From Propionibacteriaceae bacterium (GTDB lineage: Bacteria; Actinomycetota; Actinomycetes; Propionibacteriales; Propionibacteriaceae), in NCBI GenBank assembly GCA_021323255.1, contig JAJTCL010000023.1:1-23467 (forward strand): DNA of 23,467 nucleotides, written 5' to 3'. The translations under genes were made by a program, and so were the position numbers. This document shows positions 7,531-15,480 of the stretch, one piece after another. The notes under the pieces were generated by a model. The model was given only the letters and a program-made list of their open reading frames with translations. It made no database searches and was not told the DNA's origin. Position 1 is the first letter of the stretch, and each line of letters begins with the position of its first letter.

Positions 7531-8304
7531 GTGGCGATCATGGACGACCTGGTACGGGCCATGAATGCGGCCGCCAGCCCGGAGAATGCACGGGCCCTTG
7601 CCAGGTACTTCAAGGTGGCACCCGGCAGTTACGGGGAAGGGGATATCTTCCTCGGCCTCAAGCTTGGCGAGCTGCGGCAGCTGGCCAAGCCGTACCTCAA
7701 CTCGCCCTTCCAGCCTGATCAGTGGCTTCGGATGCTGCGCAGCCCCATTCATGAGCATCGACTGATCACCTTGGTTGTCATGAGCGAGCGGGCGAAGAAA
7801 ATTGCCAAGCGCCGCGACGAGGACGAATTCCGGCTGATCTACGACACCTATCTGGGCAACACCAGTTATGTGAACAACTGGGACCTCGTCGACATCAGCT
7901 GCGGCCCGATCGTGGGAGGTTACCTGCTCGATCGCGACCGGTCACCGCTTTATGAGCTGGTTCGTTCGGACCTCCTGTGGGAACGCCGCATCGCCATGGT
8001 CGGCAGTCAGCGTTTTCTACGCCGCGGCGAAACATCTGATCTCTACCGCTTGGCCGTGATCTTGCTGCCCGACCGTCATGACCTGATCCACAAGGCCGTG
8101 GGCTGGTCGCTCCGAGAAGCGGGAAAGAAGGTCGACGCCGATGAGCTACGTCGCTTTCTTGATCAGTACGCAGCAACCATGCCCCGTACGGCGCTGCGCT
8201 ATGCGATCGAACATTTCGATGCGGCCGAGCGGCAGCATTACCTCACCCTGCCGCGCACACCGGCTGCAAGCGCTCGGCGTGGACGGACGAGTCAGTCCTG
8301 TTAG
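7531..8304 (+). CDS. DNA alkylation repair protein (AlkD-like glycosylase)
   Basis: The 257-residue protein matches the HEAT-repeat DNA glycosylases AlkC/AlkD, which excise positively charged alkylated purines. Family features: N-terminal ARYFKVAPGSYGEGDIFLGLKLGELRQLAK, the pair W117 and D121 in VNNWDLVD, and W192 in GWSLREAGKK, corresponding to the W-D-W set that AlkD uses around the lesion. Start choice is uncertain: GTG 7531 gives the longest form and ATG 7540 is three codons inside; neither has a convincing Shine-Dalgarno. The gene stands alone on the plus strand behind an inverted repeat. Its stop overlaps the stop of the convergent response-regulator gene by four bases, so there is no room for a terminator between them. 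The last 15 residues are low in conservation. Confidence 0.88.
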   Translation: MAIMDDLVRAMNAAASPENARALARYFKVAPGSYGEGDIFLGLKLGELRQLAKPYLNSPFQPDQWLRMLRSPIHEHRLITLVVMSERAKKIAKRRDEDEFRLIYDTYLGNTSYVNNWDLVDISCGPIVGGYLLDRDRSPLYELVRSDLLWERRIAMVGSQRFLRRGETSDLYRLAVILLPDRHDLIHKAVGWSLREAGKKVDADELRRFLDQYAATMPRTALRYAIEHFDAAERQHYLTLPRTPAASARRGRTSQSC

Positions 8305-9032
8305 CGGCGCCGCCGGGTGCCCGGCGACATCACGGTCGAAAGGTCCGGGGCGGTCAGGAAGTGGCGATGTTCGGCGGCGAAGGCCGCAAGGATGCCCTTC
8401 TTGTTCCGGGTACGACCCGGGTGCGGGATGTCATGGAACTTCTCATTGAACTCGATGGCGGCCTCGGTTGCGCGGTCCTTGAAGCCTCGCAAGCTGCTCG
8501 AATCGACGTGTAGCATCTCAGCGACTAGCGCCATGTCACCCGCGGCGTCGCGAAGCGCCCGCCAGATGCGCACCCACGTTGCGTCGGCGAGCAGGTTGTC
8601 GATCAGTGGAGCCCATTGCAGACGCCGCTGCCAGGGCACAGGCGTCGGGTTGCTGCCGCTGCAGATGGACTCGCGATAGTGCACCAGCGTGTCAGGATCG
8701 TTTTTCGTCTTGTCCATCAGCGCAGCTGCGTTGAACCAGTGATGTGCCGCAGCTGCGTAGAGCGTGCGACCGCTCTCGGTGAATTGGCTATAGGTGACGA
8801 TCTGGGTAGCCGGACGCTCGTGGTGTAGCCGGAGCAGCGCGGTCAGCCCAGTGCTGGTCTGCGAGCTGAGATTGAAGTCCACGAAGGCAAGGTCCCAGGT
8901 GAGACCACGGCGAAGCTGCTCATTCAGCTGGTCGATCGAAGGTGCCACAGTGAGATCACGTCCGAACGCATACTCGAAGTTCGCCCGCTCGCCGGGCACG
9001 TCGTCCACCAGCAACACTCCGACTGTGTTCAT
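8301..9032 (-). CDS. Response regulator, receiver domain plus atypical C-terminal domain
   Basis: The 243-residue protein starts with a receiver domain: acidic pair D10-D11 in LLVDDVPGE, phosphoacceptor D52 in LAFVDFNL, T80 in IVTYSQ, and K108 in ALMDKTKN. The C-terminal half (residues 125-243) is not a standard NarL, OmpR or LytTR domain by eye. A helix-rich part (WRALRDAAGDMALVAEMLHVDSS, then SLRGFKDRATEA) resembles a helix-turn-helix, so DNA binding is plausible. A GAGGG lies 6 bases before the ATG. It follows the sensor kinase gene by 57 bases on the same strand, an obvious two-component pair. What it regulates cannot be told; the flanking alkylation repair and mycothione reductase genes hint at stress, but this is only proximity. 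Confidence 0.8.
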   Translation of the reverse strand: MNTVGVLLVDDVPGERANFEYAFGRDLTVAPSIDQLNEQLRRGLTWDLAFVDFNLSSQTSTGLTALLRLHHERPATQIVTYSQFTESGRTLYAAAAHHWFNAAALMDKTKNDPDTLVHYRESICSGSNPTPVPWQRRLQWAPLIDNLLADATWVRIWRALRDAAGDMALVAEMLHVDSSSLRGFKDRATEAAIEFNEKFHDIPHPGRTRNKKGILAAFAAEHRHFLTAPDLSTVMSPGTRRRR

Positions 9033-9051
9033 CGCCAGCCCTCAATGCATC

Positions 9052-9092
9052 TGATCATCTGCCGAAGTTTGATCATGTGCAGACGTTGATCA
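9052..9092. repeat. Three regularly spaced TGATCA sites between kinase and regulator genes
   Basis: TGATCA occurs at 9052-9057, 9070-9075 and 9087-9092, at 18- and 17-base steps, within the 57-base gap; the last contains the kinase stop codon. Read on the minus strand, bases after the first two cores also partly agree (TGATCAACGTCTGC, TGATCAAACTTCGGC). This could be an iterated binding site for autoregulation of the second gene, or partly coincidence. Confidence 0.4.
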
Positions 9093-10352
9093 CTCACTTT
9101 GTGGTAGCCAGCGCGCCGTGACAGTCTTGCTAGCCCCGTTCTGTAGCGAGGTCAGCGATCCGGAGAGGCCTCGCAAACGAGCCTCCAGGCGGGCCGAGCT
9201 TGTTTCGGGAGTCTTCCATACCCCAGCTGCCATCGGCGGGGCATCATCAGTCACTGAGATCGCGACCTGCGCCCCGTGGTTGGACACGGCGACGTCGATG
9301 GCACCCGCTCCAGCGTTCAGCGCATTGCCGACCAGGTCGTTCAGAACTAGCCGCGCAAGATCACGATCTCCAGCGGATAGCGAGTCGACGCTGATGTCGA
9401 CGTGAGCCCTTGCCCCGACGGCACGTGCCAAGGTGAGTACGGGTGCCTCGAGAGTATGCACGCTGGTGGAGCTGTCACGACCGAGCTGGGCGAGTGCCAG
9501 GGTCTCCCGCAGCCGGCTGTTGGCCGAGACGGCGAGGTCATAGAGGCAAGGGGCGAGATCGCGGATCTCACGGGCCTGCTGCTCGATGAGCCGGAGATTG
9601 GTTGAAAGCGCACCATGCGTCTCGCTGATCACCAATTCTCGTCCGGCGTGCGACTCCTCCCGCACCAGATCCGGTAGGGCTTCCATGATCAAGTCAGTGT
9701 CGGATATTCGCGAACCCACCACCGCGAGCGGCATCAACGAAATAGCGAGCGCCGCAAGCCAGCCGTTCATTCCCCAGTCGGCGGGCAGCGCAATCAGACA
9801 CACGAGCAACGCAGTGATCGGGCCCGCCAGGCGGCGGAAGATCTCATGCCAGGCCGGGGGATCCATTTCGTCGGGATTGAACCACGTGTGGTCATTGAAG
9901 ATCAGCAAGGACGTTGTGATCAAGAACACCGTCGCCGCGGCCAACATGATCAGGCGCGCCCAGAGGGGATCATCGGTCGCTATCCAGGAGGGGATCGCGA
10001 TCAATACGAAGGCTTCGGGGATCTCGAAGTACGAGCCAAGGCTCAGCCGGTGTAAGCCATCGGTTTTGATCACATTCCGCAGATAGGCCCGCGACAGCCA
10101 AAAACGCGGCTGGGTACCGCGACGCAGGTGCCGCTCGTTGATCCACAGGAGAAAACTGCCCAAGGAGGCAGCAAGGCAGAGCCCAATCGCAAGCAGGCTG
10201 CTGCGACTGCCAATGGACAAACCGGCGATGATGACCAAGGCCATCACGCGGACGTACCACGCACGCATGGTGTAGTTGTTGGAGCGCCGGGCCAACGCAA
10301 GGTAGCAGGTCCGGTTCCGCCGATGACGGCTCAGCCTGCCGCCGAGGCTCAT
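9090..10352 (-). CDS. Membrane sensor histidine kinase, divergent
   Basis: The 420-residue protein has an N-terminal membrane region with about six hydrophobic stretches up to residue 215, a helical segment with a candidate phospho-histidine (H246 in ISETHGALSTNLRLIEQQ, resembling the HisKA_3 type), and a degenerate HATPase_c domain. The N box is NDLVGNALNAG near residues 338-348. The usual D-x-G-x-G is replaced by TDDAPPM, and a late GLSGSLTSLQNGASKTVTARW fits the end of the ATPase fold. The start ATG 10352 is favoured because AAGG lies 10 bases upstream; GTG 10361 and ATG 10268 are alternatives. It diverges from the mycothione reductase gene across about 87 bases and precedes its response regulator. 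Kinase activity is uncertain given the altered G1 box. Confidence 0.75.
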   Translation of the reverse strand: MSLGGRLSRHRRNRTCYLALARRSNNYTMRAWYVRVMALVIIAGLSIGSRSSLLAIGLCLAASLGSFLLWINERHLRRGTQPRFWLSRAYLRNVIKTDGLHRLSLGSYFEIPEAFVLIAIPSWIATDDPLWARLIMLAAATVFLITTSLLIFNDHTWFNPDEMDPPAWHEIFRRLAGPITALLVCLIALPADWGMNGWLAALAISLMPLAVVGSRISDTDLIMEALPDLVREESHAGRELVISETHGALSTNLRLIEQQAREIRDLAPCLYDLAVSANSRLRETLALAQLGRDSSTSVHTLEAPVLTLARAVGARAHVDISVDSLSAGDRDLARLVLNDLVGNALNAGAGAIDVAVSNHGAQVAISVTDDAPPMAAGVWKTPETSSARLEARLRGLSGSLTSLQNGASKTVTARWLPQSE

Positions 10353-10439
10353 GCCAGCCACGCCTTATCGTTGCCCGATTCTCTGGCGCGCGGCAAGCTA
10401 CCGAACAGTAACGCTGCAGCGTGCTGGCACGATGGCGGG

Positions 10440-11816
10440 GTGCGGCACTTTGACCTCTGCATCATCGGCACCGGATCCGGAAACTCCATCATCGACGACA
10501 GATTCGACCAGCTGAGCGTTGCCTTGGTCGAAATGGGCACATTCGGCGGGACCTGCCTCAACGTCGGCTGCATTCCCAGCAAGATGTTCGTCCACCCGGC
10601 CGATCTTGCTGCCTCGACGGTCGAGGCGACCAGGCTCGGTATTGATCTGGACCTCCGCGGCGTCCGGTGGCGGGAGATTCGGGATCGGATTTTCGGTCGG
10701 ATCGACCCAAGGGCTGCCGACGGCCGAAACTTCCGGCAGCGAAGTGACAACGTCACCGTCTTCGACGCACACGCTCGCTTCGTCGGGCCTCGAGAGTTGG
10801 ACGTCGGGGCGGCAGAGACCATCACCGCCGACCGACTGGTGCTTGCGGCCGGCAGCCGCCCGGTAATCCCCGATCTGGCGGGGCTGGCATCGGTTGACTT
10901 CCACACCTCCGACACGGTGATGAGACTGCCGGAGCTGCCTCGATCGATGATCGTCATCGGCGGCGGGTACATCTCGGCTGAGTTTGCCCACGTGTTCTCC
11001 GCCTTCGGAGCCTCCGTGACTGTGCTCAGCCGCTCGGAGGTGCTGTTGCGGAGAGAGGACGCTGAGATAGCAAAGCGTTTCACTGAGCTCCTCGGCCGGC
11101 GAACCGATGTCCGCCTCGAAACGAGCGTCGAGCTGATCGAGAAGACGCCAGACGGGCGCGTACGGGTGCATATCAGCGGCTCACAGGGAGGGCAGCAGGA
11201 AAGTCTTGAGGCAGAGATTCTGCTGATCGCAACCGGCCGGGCCCCGAACGGCGACACGCTCGACCTGGCGCTTGCCGGGATCGAGGTGGACGACGATGGA
11301 TTCATAGTCGTCGACGACTATCAAAGGACCACCGCCGAGGGCGTCTTTGCGCTGGGCGATGTCTGCTCTAACCAGCAGCTCAAACACGTTGCCAACCAGG
11401 ACGCCCGAGTCGTTCAGCACAATCTGCTGCACCCCGACTCGATGATCACCAGTGATCGACGGTCCGTTCCGCGTGCTGTGTTCTCTATGCCACAAGTGGC
11501 TTCAGTTGGTCTCACGGAGTCAGAGGCCAAGGAGCAGGGCGTCGACTATGTCGTATCGCGTCAGGACTACGGAGAAACTGCGTTCGGCTGGGCGATGGAG
11601 GACACTGATCATTTCGTGAAGATCATCGCCGATGCGAAATCGAAGATCATCCTCGGGGCACACCTGATCGGGCCGCAAGCTTCATCACTGATTCAGCCGC
11701 TGATCCAGGCGATGAGCTTCGAGCAGCCGGCGCCGGAGGTCGCCCGCGGCCAGTACTGGATCCACCCCGCAATGACCGAAGTAATCGAGAACGCGCTGAT
11801 AGGCCTCAGCGACTAG
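10440..11816 (+). CDS. mtr: Mycothione reductase
   Basis: An NADPH-dependent flavoprotein disulfide reductase that keeps mycothiol reduced. The protein is 458 residues from GTG 10440, matching the usual length of about 459. It starts RHFDLCIIGTGSGNSI (FAD-binding glycines), has the redox pair C39 and C44 in GGTCLNVGCIPSKM, an NAD(P)-binding IVIGGGYISAEFAHVFSAFG, the second FAD motif GVFALGDV, and the dimer-interface H442 in YWIHPAMTEV. The GSGN start and YWIHPAMTE end favour mycothione reductase over glutathione reductase or dihydrolipoamide dehydrogenase. The frame is open far upstream, but that part is antisense to the kinase gene. This gene is the best taxonomic marker in the window. The 67 bases after it hold nothing clear. 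Confidence 0.94.
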   Translation: MRHFDLCIIGTGSGNSIIDDRFDQLSVALVEMGTFGGTCLNVGCIPSKMFVHPADLAASTVEATRLGIDLDLRGVRWREIRDRIFGRIDPRAADGRNFRQRSDNVTVFDAHARFVGPRELDVGAAETITADRLVLAAGSRPVIPDLAGLASVDFHTSDTVMRLPELPRSMIVIGGGYISAEFAHVFSAFGASVTVLSRSEVLLRREDAEIAKRFTELLGRRTDVRLETSVELIEKTPDGRVRVHISGSQGGQQESLEAEILLIATGRAPNGDTLDLALAGIEVDDDGFIVVDDYQRTTAEGVFALGDVCSNQQLKHVANQDARVVQHNLLHPDSMITSDRRSVPRAVFSMPQVASVGLTESEAKEQGVDYVVSRQDYGETAFGWAMEDTDHFVKIIADAKSKIILGAHLIGPQASSLIQPLIQAMSFEQPAPEVARGQYWIHPAMTEVIENALIGLSD

Positions 11817-11883
11817 GCGGCTCGACCCCTTTTCTTGCACCGCTCGCGCATCGCGCTGGGATTCATCAGAAACACCAGTGGGC

Positions 11884-12327
11884 TCAGCGCGGCTCAGTCA
11901 GCCGTTTGATGGTCTTGGCCAGGCGATCAGCGCGGGTCTCAGGCTTCTTGCCCTCATCGATCCACCGCGCGTATTCGTTGCGGTGGGTGAAGGGCAGCTG
12001 GTCGTACGCCGCCTTGGCAGCCGGATTCTCAGCCAGTGCTGCGGTGAGCTCAGCAGGCGCGACTACCACGCGTTCTTGATCGTCCTCGACGAGATCAACA
12101 TCAACGAAGTCGCCGGCTCCGACCCCGAGCTGCTTGAGCAGGTCTTTCCGCAGTCCGAGATAACTCCGGCCGCCATAGATGGCCAGTCGGGAGCGATACT
12201 CCACACCGTTGACATGCGCAACTACTGAGGGCCGCTTGGAGGTGAAGATCGCCGCGACTTCCTTAGGCACCACCAGCGCGTGGCCGCCACCTTGGCCCAC
12301 CGAGAGGACTTCGGCCGAGAATGCCAT
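11884..12327 (-). CDS. DUF1905 / YdeI-OmpD-associated family protein
   Basis: The 147-residue soluble protein combines an N-terminal DUF1905 barrel (residues 1-85, with VVPKEVAAIF, RPSVVAHVNGVEYRSRL, and YLGLRKDLLKQLGVGAGDFVDVDL) and the C-terminal YdeI/OmdA domain (residues 90-147, with NPAAKAAYDQLPFTHRNEYARWI and ETRADRLAKTIKRL). YdeI relatives were linked to bacteriocin protection in enterobacteria, but the biochemical role is unknown. It starts 11 bases after the bioY stop without a good Shine-Dalgarno, so it is probably translated by coupling from bioY. Nothing in the sequence links it to biotin. Confidence 0.85.
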   Translation of the reverse strand: MAFSAEVLSVGQGGGHALVVPKEVAAIFTSKRPSVVAHVNGVEYRSRLAIYGGRSYLGLRKDLLKQLGVGAGDFVDVDLVEDDQERVVVAPAELTAALAENPAAKAAYDQLPFTHRNEYARWIDEGKKPETRADRLAKTIKRLTEPR

Positions 12328-12338
12328 GGGCCAGCGGC

Positions 12339-12923
12339 CTAGAAGCTACGGCGCGAGTTGATCAGCTTCCAGGTGCCGGGCAGCAGCCCAGCAGCCAGCA
12401 GAATCTTGATCACATCGCCAATCAGGAACGGCACCACGCCCTTGGCAAGTGCGGTGCTGAGCGGCAAATCCGCCAGCAACATCAGGCCGGCCACGCCGAA
12501 GACGTAAATGACGACGTTTCCGAGCGCCATCATGCCGATTGTTGGCACCACGCGTCGGTCAGCACCACGCTCTGCAAGCCGGCCGACCAGCCACGCCGCT
12601 GCAATGAAGCCCACGATGTAGCCGAAGGATGCGAAGGCCCAGCCGCTCTGCTGGTTTGCGAACCATGGCACGCCAGCGACTCCAGCCAGCAAATACAAGG
12701 CCATGGAAGAGGCGCCCCGGACACTGCCGAGAGCCGCACCCACTAGCAAGACAGAAAAGGTCTGCAGCGTGAGGGGAACAGGGGTGAACGGCAAAGGAAT
12801 GGCCACCTGAGCAGTCAGACCTACGAAAACGGCTCCGCCAATCACCAGAGCGATACTGCGGACCAGGCCGCCGGGAATTACGTCGCCCAGTGTGCGTGGG
12901 CTTACGCTGGTGACGCTCGACAT
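12339..12923 (-). CDS. bioY: Biotin transporter substrate-binding subunit BioY
   Basis: The 194-residue integral membrane protein is the S component of an energy-coupling-factor biotin transporter. The BioY signature is clear: QVAIPLPFTPVPLTLQTFSVLLVGAALG near residues 39-66, then SMALYLLAGVAGVPWFA and a glycine-rich GYIVGFIAAAWLVGRLAERG, with six hydrophobic segments overall. The start has a strong GGAGGG (12933-12938), about 10 bases before the ATG. No bioM/bioN or ecfA/ecfT genes are adjacent, so it may work alone or with shared ECF components elsewhere. The YdeI-like gene follows in the same transcript. Confidence 0.94.
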   Translation of the reverse strand: MSSVTSVSPRTLGDVIPGGLVRSIALVIGGAVFVGLTAQVAIPLPFTPVPLTLQTFSVLLVGAALGSVRGASSMALYLLAGVAGVPWFANQQSGWAFASFGYIVGFIAAAWLVGRLAERGADRRVVPTIGMMALGNVVIYVFGVAGLMLLADLPLSTALAKGVVPFLIGDVIKILLAAGLLPGTWKLINSRRSF

Positions 12924-13064
12924 GGGGTTTGTCCCTCCAAAACGGTGTGGGCATGCAGGTGTGGATGCTGTGTCGCCTCCGCACAGGATGCGACAACCCT
13001 AGTGTTCAGACTGCTGTGGCCGCTAACAGGCTCACGCGGTGAAACTGACGGGGATCGAGGTGCT
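12924..13064. promoter_or_regulatory. Divergent bioY / hexosaminidase promoter region
   Basis: The 141-base gap separates two divergent genes. It holds the bioY Shine-Dalgarno and two overlapping TANNNT -10-like hexamers: TAGGGT on the minus strand (12996-13001) and TAGTGT on the plus strand (13000-13005). Matching -35 boxes are not convincing. A TGAAC just upstream on the minus strand recalls half of an actinobacterial biotin-repressor site, but the second half does not match. Confidence 0.25.
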
Positions 13065-14309
13065 GTGCGTCCAGCGATACGTGGTCGGCGTGGCTGGCTC
13101 GTAGGGTGCGCGACCGTGACCATTGCGGTGTTCGCTGGCTGCGGCACGGGACCCACTGCGACGCCCACGGTTGAGGAGAGGCCGGGGTCGTCTACTCCGA
13201 CTTCTGCCAGGCCGACACCTTCCGCGGACGGCACACAACAGGCACCAGCGGCGGAGTCGTTCACCGTGCACGAGAATTGCGACCAGGTCGTCGAAAAAAT
13301 GACTCTGTCTGAGCGGATCGGCCAGCTGTTGATGATCGGTGTCAGCTCCCGGGGGATCAGCGACTCGGAGAAGAGGATTGTCGAGGAAACCCGGGCCGGA
13401 AGCATCATCCTGCTGGGCAACACCACAGCAGGCAAGAGCGCCGTCCGCCGGGTCGTCAGCGACGTACGGGAGGCGGCACACGGTCCCGACGGCGTACGCG
13501 TAATGCTGGCCGTCGACCAAGAGGGAGGACGCGTTCAGCGGCTCAAGGGAGCCGGCTTCGGAACGATTCCGTCAGCGCGAGTCCAGGCCAAGCAGTCCGA
13601 TGCTGCGCTCCGCCGAGACGCTCATGCCTGGGGCCGCGAGCTCAAGGAAGCCGGGATCAACGTCAATCTGGCGCCGGTGGCCGATGTCGTGCCCATGTCG
13701 ATGGTCTGGGTCAACCGGCCGATCGGTCAGCTTCGCCGCGGATACGACTCATCACCCAAGAAGGTGGCCGCAAAGGTCACAGCATTCACCGAGGGCATGG
13801 ATCGTGCCGGTGTGGCGACCGCCGTCAAGCATTTCCCGGGGCTGGGTCGAGTACGCGGTAACACCGACTATGTCAGCCGGGTCGTCGACACCAGGACAAC
13901 CCGGCATGATGACGCTCTTGCAGGCTTTCGCGCTGCGGTCGAGGCCGGTACTGACATGGTGATGGTGTCGTCGGCGTTTTACCGGAAGATCGACGCTGAG
14001 CACCGAGCTGCGTTCTCGACCATGATCATGGACGAGATGCTGCGCAAGGATCTCGGATTCTCCGGTGTTGTGATCTCCGACGATCTAGCAGCCGCTGCGA
14101 TGCGGGTGCTGCCTGCAGAGGAGCGCGCGCGCCGCTTCCTTCGCGCCGGAGGCGACCTGCTGATCGTCGGCGATGCCAGCCTGGCGAACACCATGGCCGA
14201 GGCGATCAAGCGGGAGGCCTCCGACGATCCGGCTTTCGAAGAGCAAGTCACGAACAGCGCAACACGCGTCGTGGCCATGAAAGAGCGCCGCGGCCTCGCC
14301 GACTGTTAG
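13065..14309 (+). CDS. Lipoprotein glycoside hydrolase family 3, beta-N-acetylhexosaminidase-like
   Basis: From GTG 13065 the 414-residue protein has a signal peptide with lipobox VFAGC (C26), a Thr/Ser/Pro-rich linker to about residue 65, then a GH3 N-terminal barrel: GQLLMIGV, AVDQEGGRVQRL near 150, GINVNLAPVADV, KHFPGLGRVRGNTD (255-268) and the nucleophile D339 in VVISDDLAAAAM. NagZ relatives release N-acetylglucosamine from peptidoglycan fragments; LpqI is the mycobacterial lipoprotein counterpart. In NagZ the acid/base histidine follows KHFPGHG in a DSH motif. This protein has leucine in place of the second histidine and TDY instead of DSH, so its mechanism or substrate may differ. The start is set by signal-peptide logic; the Shine-Dalgarno is weak (GAGG at 13057-13060). 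Confidence 0.87.
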   Translation: MRPAIRGRRGWLVGCATVTIAVFAGCGTGPTATPTVEERPGSSTPTSARPTPSADGTQQAPAAESFTVHENCDQVVEKMTLSERIGQLLMIGVSSRGISDSEKRIVEETRAGSIILLGNTTAGKSAVRRVVSDVREAAHGPDGVRVMLAVDQEGGRVQRLKGAGFGTIPSARVQAKQSDAALRRDAHAWGRELKEAGINVNLAPVADVVPMSMVWVNRPIGQLRRGYDSSPKKVAAKVTAFTEGMDRAGVATAVKHFPGLGRVRGNTDYVSRVVDTRTTRHDDALAGFRAAVEAGTDMVMVSSAFYRKIDAEHRAAFSTMIMDEMLRKDLGFSGVVISDDLAAAAMRVLPAEERARRFLRAGGDLLIVGDASLANTMAEAIKREASDDPAFEEQVTNSATRVVAMKERRGLADC

Positions 14310-14364
14310 GCGGCCACGCCGCAGGCTTCGATCGATCGGCTGCAATGGGTCGCGAGCGTCGAAA

Positions 14365-14460
14365 ATCGCGCGCCGCCGTGCTGAGGATGAGCGAGCAGAC
14401 ACGCTTCATCATCTGGGAGCGACGACGAAGTAGGTGGACTTACCCGCGATGCGCGAGCGG
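14365..14460 (-). repeat. Interspersed repeat copy A, about 96 bp
   Basis: Read on the minus strand, this segment aligns with 16539-16636 on the plus strand. Shared blocks are CCGCTCGC near one end, CTACTTCGTCGTC in the middle, TCCTCAGCACG, and GCGCGAT at the other end; blocks between are diverged. It lies between the hexosaminidase stop and the broken DUF2510 copy. The 171-base gap (14310-14480) has no gene otherwise. Confidence 0.65.
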
Positions 14461-14480
14461 CCCCCAATGAACCTGCTTCT

Positions 14481-15381
14481 CTAGCCATCGACTTGGAGCT
14501 GCTTGAGGGCGTCCCGAGCCGGCTGCACGAGTTCAGGCGTGGTGTCGGGTATCGAGGCGTAATAGAGGCCTGACCGGTTGCCAGCCGACACGATCGCCAC
14601 GATGAGTAGTTCGCCCTTGGCCATAGAAGCTGCCGAGGATGCATTTCACAACGATCTGAGAGCCTTGCTCCGGGGTGAAGAAGCCATCGCCTGCTTGTAA
14701 TTCACCGACAAGGATCGAGGCGACCCAGTTGGACCCCTGCCCGTCGTAGTTTGTCTCGACCCCAACCACCTGGCTCTGCACATCGCTCCCGAACGGCACT
14801 CGGCTCTCAGGTTGCGGCGCGCTCCAGGGGGAACCCAGCTGTGGGTAGGAAACCGGGCCACCGTGGACTCGACCGTCGGCCGGGTGGCTGGCAGGTGCGT
14901 CAGGGCTTGCGGTACTTTGCGGCGGGCAGGCGTCTTGCGAGGGTTGCGCTGCCGGCCCGCCACCTGTGGTGCCTGTGTCGCCACCGGTCACGGCACGGAT
15001 AGCGAGCACCGCAACGACGATAATGATGATCAGCAACGCGGCCCCGGCGATCCACCAGCCGATCGGTGACTTCTTCTTCTCCAGCTCCTGATAGTCCGCG
15101 TACGCGGTGCCGACGCTGGGGTCGTACGCCGACTGACCGTACGAGGGCTGACCACCCTGGCCATACCCGGGAGCCTGGCCACTCTCGCCGGACCCCGTCT
15201 GTCCACCTTGCCCGTACGGCTGGCTGCCCTGCTGCGGCGTCCCTCCGCCAGCAAGACCTTGTGACGGTGGAGGCGCGCTCGGATTGGGTGAGGTTGCTGC
15301 CGACCAGGCTTTACCGTCCCAGTACCGGAACAGACCTTGCCCGCCGCCCGGATCGGGATACCACCCAGGGTTCGCGCTCAC
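14481..15381 (-). pseudogene. DUF2510 membrane protein, downstream tandem copy, broken by a deletion frameshift
   Basis: The first 232 or so codons parallel the upstream copy (15481-16425): DUF2510 start SANPGWYPDPGGG...FRYWDG, a longer Gly/Gln/Tyr-rich linker, membrane helix GWWIAGAALLIIIIVVAVL, and an outer domain through VVKCILGSFYG. The frame then leaves homology and stops at 14533. Against the intact copy, 110 bases (equivalent to about 15622-15732) are missing at a GCC microhomology near 14620-14622. Because 110 is not a multiple of three, the true C-terminus is displaced to another frame. It is still readable there (AKGELLIVAIVSAGNRSG ... LQVDG) and ends at TAG 14481-14483, exactly where the other copy ends. 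A truncated 282-residue product could still be made. GTG 15381 follows an apparent leaderless promoter. Confidence 0.82.
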
Positions 15382-15393
15382 GGGCAGAGTTTA
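15382..15393 (-). promoter_or_regulatory. Apparent leaderless -10 element of the downstream DUF2510 copy
   Basis: TAAACT (15388-15393, minus strand) lies 6 bases before the GTG start with no room for a ribosome binding site. The same arrangement precedes the intact copy. The 99-base gap between the two copies (15382-15480) shows nothing else. Confidence 0.5.
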
Positions 15394-15480
15394 TGTGCTG
15401 AAGCGGTGATGCCCATATCGCCAAAGCTAGTCGTTACCAGACGCACAGTTTGCAGAAAGGCTCATGCCCAAGCCCTCCGT

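Noticed and set aside
6747..7718. A 323-codon plus-strand frame running through ccsB into the alkylation repair gene
   Set aside because: It is an alternative frame of ccsB and AlkD-like coding sequence, and its composition (Arg/Gly/Cys-rich) is typical of out-of-frame translation.
10128..10439. A 104-codon N-terminal extension of mycothione reductase
   Set aside because: It is antisense to the kinase gene and unrelated to the family; GTG 10440 gives the normal length and start.
11817..11883. Terminator between mycothione reductase and the YdeI-like gene
   Set aside because: The 67-base gap has no convincing stem-loop; a CTTTTCTT-like stretch alone is not enough.
15382..15480. Possible small gene or RNA between the two DUF2510 copies
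   Set aside because: Only the leaderless promoter is visible; the rest shows neither coding features nor a strong hairpin.
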